Below, in pieces: positions 1-5,452 of a DNA stretch of 13,080 nucleotides. The notes below the pieces were generated by a model, which was not told the origin of the DNA, searched no databases, and worked only from the letters and a program-made list of their open reading frames with translations. Origin of the DNA: Emcibacteraceae bacterium (GTDB taxonomy: Bacteria; Pseudomonadota; Alphaproteobacteria; Sphingomonadales; Emcibacteraceae); assembly GCA_016763335.1 (NCBI GenBank), contig JAESUD010000310.1:1-13080 (forward strand), written 5' to 3'. Within the stretch, counting starts at the first letter, position 1. Every line of letters starts with the position of its first letter. Made by a program: the position numbers and the translations under genes.

Positions 1-615
1 AACCCCCTGCATCAAGTTTGGGCGCAGGATGGCTATATTGTCTTTACGTTAGATAACCGCGGCACTGGTAATAAAGGCACTAAATTTGCTGGTGCATTAT
101 ATCACCATATGGGAAAAGTAGAGATAGAGGACCAGGTTGCGGGGGCTGAATTTTTAAAAACATTGGATTTTATTGATGCCGATAAAATAGCCGTTCAGGG
201 GCACAGTTACGGCGGTTATATGGTGCTGATGAGCATGTTTACGGCGCCGGATATTTTTAAGGTCGGCGTTTCTGGGGCGCCTGTTACCGATTGGCGTCTT
301 TATGACACGCATTATACAGAACGTTTTCTGGGCCAACCGGGTGGCACTGGTGCCAACGATGCATATGAAAAAAGCAGTGTTTTTCCGTATATCAGCGGGC
401 TTAAAGGGAAATTATTAATTCTTCATGGCCTGGCTGATGATAATGTTTTGTTTAATCATACCAGTATGCTTCTTGATGAAATGCAGCAGAGGGCTATTCA
501 GTTTGATTTTATGGCATATCCCGGACAAACACACCGGCTTGGTGCCGATAGAATGAGAAAACGTCATGTTTATGAAACTATGAAGCGGTATTTTGATGAT
601 CATTTAAAGCATTGA
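1..615 (+). CDS. Prolyl oligopeptidase / dipeptidyl peptidase IV-like serine peptidase (S9 family), 3' part only
   Basis: This is the C-terminal 204 codons of an alpha/beta-hydrolase peptidase; the reading frame is open from base 1, so the gene starts outside the window. The nucleophile elbow GHSYGGYM places the catalytic Ser at visible residue 69 (codon 205-207). The acid is the first Asp of HGLADDNV (residue 146) and the His is in YPGQTH (residue 178), so the full Ser-Asp-His triad is present in family order and spacing. The upstream DNRGTGNKG block and the EDQVAG segment resemble the DPP-IV subgroup (S9B). Family members cleave X-Pro or related dipeptides from peptide N-termini, usually in the periplasm or on the cell surface. 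The N-terminal beta-propeller and any signal peptide are not visible, so localisation and specificity are unknown. It has no evident link to the cell-wall genes downstream. Family call is firm; the exact subgroup is inference. Confidence 0.9.
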   Translation, partial: NPLHQVWAQDGYIVFTLDNRGTGNKGTKFAGALYHHMGKVEIEDQVAGAEFLKTLDFIDADKIAVQGHSYGGYMVLMSMFTAPDIFKVGVSGAPVTDWRLYDTHYTERFLGQPGGTGANDAYEKSSVFPYISGLKGKLLILHGLADDNVLFNHTSMLLDEMQQRAIQFDFMAYPGQTHRLGADRMRKRHVYETMKRYFDDHLKH

Positions 616-626
616 AAATGGTTTTG

Positions 627-643
627 GTAACCTTTTGTTAACC
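627..643 (+). promoter_or_regulatory. Candidate CtrA-type binding site upstream of the first PilZ gene
   Basis: The sequence reads GTAA, seven bases, then TTAACC. This is one mismatch from the alphaproteobacterial CtrA consensus TTAA-N7-TTAA. It lies in the 65-nt gap between the peptidase stop and the preferred PilZ start. If it sits at the -35 position, TTAATC at 652-657 would be a weak -10 and transcription would begin a few bases before the ATG at 681. The same bases can form a short bulged hairpin (626-631 with 637-643), so a structural role is an alternative. Inference from motif match only. Confidence 0.35.
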
Positions 644-680
644 GATGCAGATTAATCTACTTGAAACTAAACTGTGTAGA

Positions 681-1004
681 ATGCATATGACAATAAATGA
701 TGTGAAGAATATATTTAAATCCATCCGCAAGCATAACAGGAAAGCAATAGATGTTCCTGCAGAACTTGAAGTTGACGGTAGGAAAGTTTCTTGTGTGGCT
801 TATGATGTCTCTCTCAGTGGTGTTCGTTTGAAAGTCGGGGAGCCGATTAAAGAAAATTCTCAAGTTATTGTTAAAATCAGAGATAAATTAAATCAAGTTG
901 CTAAAGTTGTTTGGTCGGCGGAAGGTTTTGTTGGTCTAAATTTTAATGATAACCCTAAAATCGTCAAAAGCGGTTTGGGGACTCTTGCAATAAATTTAAA
1001 TTAA
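681..1004 (+). CDS. Small PilZ-domain protein (first of tandem pair)
   Basis: This is a single-domain PilZ protein of about 107 residues, a family that binds cyclic di-GMP. Both ligand motifs are intact: RxxxR (RKHNR) and D/NxSxxG (DVSLSG), which are residues 28-32 and 54-59 if counted from an upstream ATG at 645. The beta-barrel continues with VVWSAEGFVGLNF, a typical PilZ closing strand. There is no signal peptide, membrane segment or second domain, so it is probably a cytoplasmic c-di-GMP receptor whose partner is unknown. Three in-frame ATGs exist (645, 681, 687), none with a good Shine-Dalgarno. I prefer 681 because 645 lies at the edge of a candidate CtrA/promoter element. It resembles the next gene, including a shared VKS-GTL C-terminal pattern, so the two look like a duplication. 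Family call is firm; output unknown. Confidence 0.85.
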   Translation: MHMTINDVKNIFKSIRKHNRKAIDVPAELEVDGRKVSCVAYDVSLSGVRLKVGEPIKENSQVIVKIRDKLNQVAKVVWSAEGFVGLNFNDNPKIVKSGLGTLAINLN

Positions 1005-1024
1005 TGTCTATTATTGTGGGAAAT

Positions 1025-1042
1025 GCAGAAAATAATTTCTGC
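1025..1042 (+). repeat. Perfect 7-bp hairpin between the two PilZ genes
   Basis: GCAGAAA (1025-1031), a 4-nt ATAA loop, then the exact reverse complement TTTCTGC (1036-1042). No T-run follows, so it is not a classical intrinsic terminator. It could be an RNA stem affecting mRNA stability between the two genes, or a dyad binding site just upstream of the TATAAA at 1062-1067. Function is unknown. Confidence 0.4.
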
Positions 1043-1080
1043 CGAGTTGTTTGTAGTGATGTATAAATAAAAGCCAGATA

Positions 1081-1392
1081 ATGATTATAAAATTAAATGA
1101 AGAATTTATAAAACGACAAAGTAAACGTCAAAATGTTCTGATTAAATCTAAAATCGATATCGGTAGTTTTTATTTTGAAGCAATAGCTTATGATATTTCA
1201 TTAAGAGGGGCTAAAATCAAACTGAACCTTCCTTTGGAAAGAGGATCAGAATTTGTCATTGCCTTTAAAGGACAACAGAAAATTCGCTCAAAAGTTTCTT
1301 GGATTAATAATGGATTCATAGGGCTTGAGTTCACTTACCCACCGGGGAAAGTCAAAAGCATATTTGGCACGCTTGGCGATAGATTGGATTAA
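1081..1392 (+). CDS. Small PilZ-domain protein (second of tandem pair)
   Basis: This is a 103-residue single-domain PilZ protein. RxxxR (RQSKR) is at residues 12-16 and DxSxxG (DISLRG) at 38-43, so c-di-GMP binding is predicted. The start at 1081 is the last ATG that keeps the N-terminal arginine motif, which fixes it despite the lack of an obvious ribosome binding site. VSWINNGFIGLEF near residues 75-87 and the VKSIFGTL tail match the neighbouring PilZ gene in position and pattern, indicating tandem paralogues. The gap to the first gene is 76 nt, with a possible weak -10 (TATAAA, 1062-1067), so it could be co-transcribed or separately expressed. Like its partner it is richer in A/T codons than the cell-wall genes. 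No membrane segment or effector domain is present, so it would act by binding a partner that cannot be named from sequence. Confidence 0.87.
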   Translation: MIIKLNEEFIKRQSKRQNVLIKSKIDIGSFYFEAIAYDISLRGAKIKLNLPLERGSEFVIAFKGQQKIRSKVSWINNGFIGLEFTYPPGKVKSIFGTLGDRLD

Positions 1393-1425
1393 AAGCTGAT
1401 CGGAAGATCGATTCTCTGCTTTTTT
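1391..1425 (+). terminator. Probable intrinsic terminator after the PilZ pair
   Basis: AAAAGC (1391-1396) pairs with GCTTTT (1418-1423). Inside it a GATC-GGAA-GATC mini-hairpin (1398-1409) has a GNRA-type loop, and the structure runs into six T residues (1420-1425). It starts within the stop codon of the second PilZ gene and would separate that unit from the mraZ operon. The stem is A/U-rich with a 7-nt bulge, so efficiency is uncertain. Confidence 0.45.
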
Positions 1426-1476
1426 CCGAGTCTCTCGTCGTTTCTATACGTATATTTTCACTTTTTGCATTAAGTA

Positions 1477-1491
1477 CCCATAAAAACCCAT
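1477..1491 (-). promoter_or_regulatory. Distal MraZ-box pair
   Basis: CCCAT occurs twice with exactly five bases between (1477-1481 and 1487-1491), which reads ATGGG-N5-ATGGG on the minus strand. The known MraZ operator is built of TGGGN direct repeats spaced by 5 nt, so period and core both match. It lies about 140 nt upstream of the proximal series and 250 nt from mraZ. This could be an auxiliary operator or a chance pair. Confidence 0.4.
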
Positions 1492-1593
1492 TGATATGGA
1501 TTTTTATCATGATGGGGCTAACCGCAATTATTAATTTTTATACATCAATTAACACATTATAAATAAATAACTTTATTAGTTGAAAGCTGTCAA

Positions 1594-1608
1594 TTAATGA
1601 GTTGTTAA
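1594..1608 (+). promoter_or_regulatory. CtrA-type box upstream of mraZ
   Basis: TTAA (1594-1597), seven bases, then TTAA (1605-1608), followed by CC. This is a perfect match to the alphaproteobacterial CtrA consensus TTAA-N7-TTAA, and the second half reads TTAACCCT against the extended half-site TTAACCAT. CtrA is the cell-cycle response regulator that controls division genes in Caulobacter and relatives. With the TATACA at 1619-1624 as -10, the box would cover the -35 position, where CtrA usually activates. The motif is seen directly; binding is inferred. Confidence 0.6.
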
Positions 1609-1630
1609 CCCTATGTGATATACATTAAAT
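1602..1630 (+). promoter_or_regulatory. Candidate dcw operon promoter
   Basis: Two overlapping readings are possible. One is TTGTTA (1602-1607), a 17-nt spacer and TTAAAT (1625-1630). The other is an extended -10 (TG-A-TATACA, 1616-1624) with the CtrA-type box in place of a -35. Either puts the transcript start near 1631-1637, at the first of the MraZ-type repeats. A third option, TTGACG (1635-1640) with TATTCC (1658-1663), lies inside those repeats. All are weak matches, so the exact promoter is unsettled. Confidence 0.3.
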
Positions 1631-1665
1631 CCCATTGACGGGCATAGAAACCCATGATATTCCAT
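1631..1665 (-). promoter_or_regulatory. Proximal MraZ operator: four 10-bp-phased repeats
   Basis: Five-base units CCCAT (1631), GGCAT (1641), CCCAT (1651) and TCCAT (1661) are each separated by exactly 5 nt, so the CAT core recurs every 10 bp four times. On the minus strand this is ATGGA, ATGGG, ATGCC and ATGGG with N5 spacers, close to the TGGGN-N5 direct repeats bound by MraZ. The position between the likely promoter and mraZ fits autorepression by the MraZ protein encoded just downstream. The repeat is directly seen; binding is inferred from the family. Confidence 0.65.
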
Positions 1666-1736
1666 TTGATGGATAAGGTGGGACATAACCCGCTACATTT
1701 AAATAATTTAACAATCCGGGATTTTTGAACGATACA

Positions 1737-2219
1737 ATGCCGTTATTTATGTCAAAATATACCAATAAGGTAGATCGAAAGGGTCGGGTATCTGTACCGG
1801 CTCAATTTCGTGCGACATTACCGGCGGGTTTTCAAAAATCAATAGTGATGTATCAAGCGGTTAATCATGATGCAATTGAATGTTGCGATTTGCTCCACAT
1901 TGAAAAAGTGAATGATAGTCTTGAGAGTTTTGCGCCATATTCTGATGAACATGATGAATTTAGTCTTGTATTAATGTCAGGACTTGTAGAGCTATCATTT
2001 GATACAAACGGTAGAATAATATTGCCGCAGGATATGATGGAATTTGCCGGCATTAGCGAATATGCAACATTTGCAGGCAAAGGTCAGACTTTTCAGATAT
2101 GGGAACCAGAAGCTTTTGAGCGGCAATTAGAAAAAGCACGCATTCAAGTAAAAGAAAAAAGGTCGTTACTTCATTTTCGGACAAATAATGAAAATGGAGG
2201 TAGTGATGATCGCTCGTAA
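1737..2219 (+). CDS. mraZ: Transcriptional regulator MraZ
   Basis: MraZ is a ring-forming DNA-binding protein of the AbrB/SpoVT superfamily that represses its own dcw operon by binding TGGG repeats near the promoter. Two swapped-hairpin domains are visible through their DxxxR signatures: VDRKGRVSVP with Asp13 and Arg17, and DTNGRIILP with Asp89 and Arg93. Length is 160 residues, normal for the family. I chose ATG at 1737, giving MPLFMSKYTNKVDRKG, because alphaproteobacterial MraZ proteins usually begin a few residues before that block. A TTG at 1725 and an ATG at 1749 are also in frame, and no start has a convincing Shine-Dalgarno (GGGA at 1718-1721 fits none of them well). It is the first gene of the operon, overlaps rsmH by 14 nt, and is preceded by MraZ-type repeats. 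Confidence 0.95.
   Translation: MPLFMSKYTNKVDRKGRVSVPAQFRATLPAGFQKSIVMYQAVNHDAIECCDLLHIEKVNDSLESFAPYSDEHDEFSLVLMSGLVELSFDTNGRIILPQDMMEFAGISEYATFAGKGQTFQIWEPEAFERQLEKARIQVKEKRSLLHFRTNNENGGSDDRS
2196..2200 (+). promoter_or_regulatory. Strong ribosome binding site deciding the rsmH start
   Basis: GGAGG lies 5 nt before ATG 2206, inside the end of mraZ. Upstream in-frame ATGs at 2188 and 2194 would precede or overlap it, so 2206 is the best start. Confidence 0.8.
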
Positions 2220-3216
2220 TTCACATGAAGGTCTTGTTACTGCTGATGCGCCGCATTTTTCGGTAATGCTTGATGAAGTTCTCGAAGCTTTAAACCTGTC
2301 TAATGGCGGCGTTTATGTAGATGGAACATTTGGTGCTGGCGGTTATAGCCGCGCAATACTTGAGCAGAATGTCTCTTTTCTTTGGGCTATTGACCGTGAT
2401 CCATCAGTGGCAGATGCTGCAAAAACACTTGAAAATGAATTCCCAGAAAAATTTAAACTTCTTAAAGGGTGCTTTTCCGATATGGAAAACTTGCTTAAGG
2501 AGAGCGGACAGGAGTTTGTCGATGGTATCGTTCTTGATATAGGCGTGTCATCAATGCAAATTGATCAAGCCGAGAGGGGGTTTTCTTTTCAAAAAGATGG
2601 ACCGCTGGATATGCGAATGGGTGATCAAGGGCCAACGGCCGCAGATGTGGTTAATGAGACCGAAGAAGAAGAGCTTGCCAATATTATATACCAGTACGGC
2701 GAAGAGAGAGCATCACGCAGGGTAGCGCGCGCCATTGTAAGGGCAAGGGAAGAGAAGAGTTTCGATAGAACATTAGAGCTTTCAAAAGTTGTGGAAAAAG
2801 CGGTCGGCGGCCCAAAATACAAAAAGGGCAAACGACAAATTCACGGGGCAACCAGAACTTTTCAAGCGCTTAGAATTTATGTCAATGACGAGTTAGGCGA
2901 ATTGCGCCGTGGCCTTGCGGCTGCTGAAAGAATGCTTGCTCCTGGCGGTTGCCTTTGTGTGGTGACGTTTCATTCATTGGAAGACCGGATTGTTAAAGAG
3001 TTTTTTAAGTTAAAAAGTGGTGATATTTCGCGCGGTTCTCGTCATATGCCAGCACGTGGCACCGAGAGTCCGGATCCAACATTTAAATTAATTTTCCGTG
3101 GCGGCAAAAAGGCCTCGGCAAATGAAATTAAAATGAACGTACGTTCTCGTTCAGCAAAATTAAGAGCGGCGGTACGCACCGATGCGTCTGCCTGGACACA
3201 AGAGGGTATATTATGA
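2206..3216 (+). CDS. rsmH: 16S rRNA (cytosine1402-N4)-methyltransferase RsmH (MraW)
   Basis: RsmH uses S-adenosylmethionine to N4-methylate C1402 in the decoding centre of 16S rRNA and acts in the cytoplasm on the small subunit. The 336-residue protein has the full family pattern: HFSVMLDEVL near residue 17, the SAM-binding loop DGTFGAGG at 39-46, DRDP at 63-66, DIGVSSMQ from 111, then RGFSF and DMRM. Next come YGEERASRR, the RTFQALRIYVN block of the family, FHSLEDR at 255-261, and the C-terminal RSRSAKLR. It is second in the operon as in most bacteria, overlapping mraZ by 14 nt and ending in an ATGA overlap with ftsL, so translation is probably coupled on both sides. Nothing is truncated or altered. 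Confidence 0.97.
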   Translation: MIARNSHEGLVTADAPHFSVMLDEVLEALNLSNGGVYVDGTFGAGGYSRAILEQNVSFLWAIDRDPSVADAAKTLENEFPEKFKLLKGCFSDMENLLKESGQEFVDGIVLDIGVSSMQIDQAERGFSFQKDGPLDMRMGDQGPTAADVVNETEEEELANIIYQYGEERASRRVARAIVRAREEKSFDRTLELSKVVEKAVGGPKYKKGKRQIHGATRTFQALRIYVNDELGELRRGLAAAERMLAPGGCLCVVTFHSLEDRIVKEFFKLKSGDISRGSRHMPARGTESPDPTFKLIFRGGKKASANEIKMNVRSRSAKLRAAVRTDASAWTQEGIL

Positions 3217-3707
3217 TTAAAATATTTGCAGCCTTTGCAATTTTGACTGTGATGATTTCTACAGTGTCAGTTTATAAATTAAAACAGGCGACATACGACC
3301 TTGAAGAAACTAAGCGCGCCATAAGTGCGCAAATATTAAAGGACCGTGAGGCGATAAAAGTCTTAAAGGCGGAGATGGCCTATTTATCAAGGCCAGAAAG
3401 ACTAGAGCGTCTAAGTCGTCGCCATTTGGTCCTTGATGCGCCGGAGACAGGTCAACTTGCTGTAAATTTAGCGGGACTGACTGTTCGAGATAATGTGCAA
3501 ATGATCAATATGCCCGTTGATAATTTTCAACTTTTATTACCACGGCAAAAACCTAATCCTATGAAAGCTCGTAGGGTAAGTGAAACTATAACTGTGGCTA
3601 GAGTTAGAGCAGATCACATTGAACCAGCAATAAAAGCAGACAAGCCGTCAAAAATTGTGGAACAGCACAGCCTGTTTGACCGCATTTTGGCAAAAATAGG
3701 AAACTGA
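3213..3707 (+). CDS. ftsL: Cell division protein FtsL
   Basis: FtsL is a small bitopic membrane protein of the divisome; with FtsB and FtsQ it links and activates the FtsW-FtsI septal synthase. The 164 residues show a hydrophobic segment at about 4-20 with a very short cytoplasmic end, then a charged, heptad-like helix from about 22 to 58. The conserved block LSRPERLERLSRRHL follows at 58-72 and is characteristic of alphaproteobacterial FtsL. After it comes a low-complexity tail of about 90 residues rich in Lys, Arg and Val with no recognisable domain. The start overlaps the rsmH stop (ATGA) and has GAGGG six nt upstream. The family is poorly conserved, but the position between rsmH and ftsI together with the TM plus coiled-coil plus RPERLE pattern makes the call secure. 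Confidence 0.92.
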   Translation: MIKIFAAFAILTVMISTVSVYKLKQATYDLEETKRAISAQILKDREAIKVLKAEMAYLSRPERLERLSRRHLVLDAPETGQLAVNLAGLTVRDNVQMINMPVDNFQLLLPRQKPNPMKARRVSETITVARVRADHIEPAIKADKPSKIVEQHSLFDRILAKIGN

Positions 3708-3711
3708 GGAT

Positions 3712-3716
3712 AAGGA
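3712..3716 (+). promoter_or_regulatory. Ribosome binding site supporting the GTG start of ftsI
   Basis: AAGGA sits 8 nt upstream of GTG 3725 in the 17-nt gap after ftsL. There is no nearby ATG in frame, so GTG is the likely start. Confidence 0.7.
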
Positions 3717-3724
3717 AAGAATAA

Positions 3725-5452
3725 GTGAAGCCCATTGACTTACGAGTGGAGGGAACGCGCCAAGGTGCAATTGAGGTCGCTCGAAATCGGCTGATTTTTG
3801 TCATGGCTTTATTCGCAATGGGTTTTTTAACTTTGGTTGTGAAGCTAATCTCTGTCGGTGTTTTTCAGGCGCATAGTTCAACTTATTATCAGACAGTAAG
3901 TGCCAACACATCGTTGTTGATGGCGCGGGCAGATATTGTTGACCGAAATGGCGTTATTTTGGCGACTAATTTAAAAACGCCCTCTCTGGCAGTGGTTCCG
4001 GGAAAATTAAAAACTTCACCTGAAGAGCTGGCAGAAAAAATTGCGTCAATATTTCCAAGCCTTTCTTATGATCAATCACTTGAGATTTTAAGCACCAAGA
4101 GGTCTCATAAATGGATAAAACGTACGCTCACACCAAGGCAGGTTTTTGAAATTAAGAAAATTGGCGACCCGGGGCTGGTAACGTCGGATGCTGAAAAACG
4201 TATCTATCCTCATGGTCGCCTGGTTTCTCATGTGCTTGGTTCAGTTGACGATGATAATAAACCAAGTTCTGGTGTTGAGGCATTTTTTAATGATCAGCTG
4301 ATCGACCCGCTTAAATCAGAAAACTCTTTGGTTCTATCTATTGATATTCGTATGCAACATATCCTAAATCAGGAGCTTGCTGCCTATAAAGAAAAATTTT
4401 ATGCGCTTGGTGCTGCGGGGATTATTCTTGATGTGACGAATGGTGAGGTTCTCGCATTATCATCATTACCGGACTTTGATCCAAATGATACGGACGGTCC
4501 GCAAAATCTCGACGAAATGAATAAAGTTCTTCAAGGCGTATATGAGCTTGGTTCAGGATTTAAGACATTTACTATTGCTTCGGCGTTGGATAACAAAGTT
4601 GTTGATATTTCAGATGGATATGACGCGACAAAGCCGGTGAAAGTTGCGGGTTTTACCATTCGCGATGATCACCCGAAAGCTCGCTGGTTGAACGTTCCTG
4701 AAATATTTGTTTATTCGTCGAATATTGGCACCTTGAAGATGGCGCAGGATATTGGTGTGGAACGTCAGAAAGCATTTTTTGAAAAATTGGGTTTATTCAA
4801 AAAAACCGACATTGAAGTTTATGGAAAAAGTGCACCGTTATTGCCAAAGCAATGGGGGCCGACCGAATTAGCAACCACCGCTTATGGCCACGGCATTGCC
4901 GTTACGCCCTTACATCTGGCTAGCGGTGTGGCGGCGATGGTAAATGGCGGACGCCTTAATCCTGCCACCTTACTAAGGAAAGATACATCACATATCGAGA
5001 GTGCCACCTTGATTTCTTCGAATGAAGTTACGAGCAATGTTGCGCCTCAAGTTATTTCACCGGATACCAGTGAAATTATGAGAAACTTACTTCATCTTGT
5101 AGTGGAGTTTGGCACTGGAAAAAATGCGAAAGTGGATGGTTATTTGATCGGCGGAAAAACAGGAACAGCGATTAAACCGTATAAAAATAAAAGAGGGTAT
5201 AATGATAAAGCTGTTATCTCGTCTTTTATATCCGTTTTCCCCATTGATAAACCTAAATATTTGGTTTTTGCCATGCTTGATGAACCGCAAGGCATTAAAG
5301 AAACTTTCAACCTGATTTCGGGTGGCATGACTGCGGCACCTATGGTTGGAAATATAATTCGTCGTGTTGGCCCGTTAGTGGGCATCGTTCCGACGAAACA
5401 AAAAGAATTTGATTATGAAGATTTAATGTTGGTATCCGGAACCAGAAAATGA
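3725..5452 (+). CDS. ftsI: Septal peptidoglycan transpeptidase FtsI (penicillin-binding protein 3)
   Basis: This is a class B penicillin-binding protein that forms D,D-cross-links in septal peptidoglycan together with FtsW. The 575 residues contain an N-terminal membrane anchor (about 22-47) and the pedestal block ARADIVDRNGVILATN. The transpeptidase domain has all three active-site motifs: SxxK as Ser277-Gly-Phe-Lys280, SxN as Ser331-Ser-Asn333, and KTG at 478-480 in GGKTGTA. Ser277 is the acylated nucleophile and beta-lactam target. The usual proline before the GS of motif 1 is replaced by Leu (YELGSGFK). Translation starts at GTG with a good ribosome binding site, 17 nt after ftsL, and the stop overlaps murE (ATGA). 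The N-terminal region and the dcw position distinguish it from the elongation PBP2. Confidence 0.96.
   Translation: MKPIDLRVEGTRQGAIEVARNRLIFVMALFAMGFLTLVVKLISVGVFQAHSSTYYQTVSANTSLLMARADIVDRNGVILATNLKTPSLAVVPGKLKTSPEELAEKIASIFPSLSYDQSLEILSTKRSHKWIKRTLTPRQVFEIKKIGDPGLVTSDAEKRIYPHGRLVSHVLGSVDDDNKPSSGVEAFFNDQLIDPLKSENSLVLSIDIRMQHILNQELAAYKEKFYALGAAGIILDVTNGEVLALSSLPDFDPNDTDGPQNLDEMNKVLQGVYELGSGFKTFTIASALDNKVVDISDGYDATKPVKVAGFTIRDDHPKARWLNVPEIFVYSSNIGTLKMAQDIGVERQKAFFEKLGLFKKTDIEVYGKSAPLLPKQWGPTELATTAYGHGIAVTPLHLASGVAAMVNGGRLNPATLLRKDTSHIESATLISSNEVTSNVAPQVISPDTSEIMRNLLHLVVEFGTGKNAKVDGYLIGGKTGTAIKPYKNKRGYNDKAVISSFISVFPIDKPKYLVFAMLDEPQGIKETFNLISGGMTAAPMVGNIIRRVGPLVGIVPTKQKEFDYEDLMLVSGTRK

Larger units (their letters stand above)
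1393..1724. other. 332-nt non-coding regulatory region upstream of the dcw operon
   Basis: There is no credible gene here on either strand. Going rightwards it holds a probable terminator (to 1425), a pair of CCCAT repeats (1477-1491), an AT-rich stretch with no clear motif (about 1500-1590), a perfect TTAA-N7-TTAA box (1594-1608), a candidate promoter, and a second series of phased repeats (1631-1665). A stretch from 1666 to the mraZ start follows and forms the probable untranslated leader. Its length and motif content fit the main promoter region of a long operon. Confidence 0.7.

Noticed and set aside
154..603. Minus-strand open frames inside the peptidase gene
   Set aside because: They lie opposite a clear S9 peptidase frame, have no family motifs and no ribosome binding sites. 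Similar shadow frames throughout the dcw genes were rejected for the same reason.
609..648. Possible terminator after the peptidase gene (GCAT/ATGC and GGTAAC/GTTAACC pairings)
   Set aside because: The stem is short and bulged and no T-run follows it. The same bases fit a CtrA-type element better.
1410..1414. GATTC, a GANTC-type (CcrM) methylation site
   Set aside because: A single site within the terminator region and away from the candidate promoter; such a short motif is expected by chance.
1670..1682. Forward-strand TGG/TGGG pair just after the phased repeats
   Set aside because: Spacing is 9 bp rather than 10, and the orientation is opposite to the main series, so it was not added to the MraZ operator.
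1725..1727. TTG as the start of mraZ
   Set aside because: It would add four residues not expected in the family, and the only purine-rich stretch (GGGA, 1718-1721) is too close to it. ATG 1737 matches typical N-termini better, though no start has a strong ribosome binding site.
4535..4567. FtsI motif 1 lacks the common proline before Gly-Ser
   Set aside because: The catalytic Ser and Lys and the other two motifs are intact, so this looks like ordinary family variation rather than loss of function.
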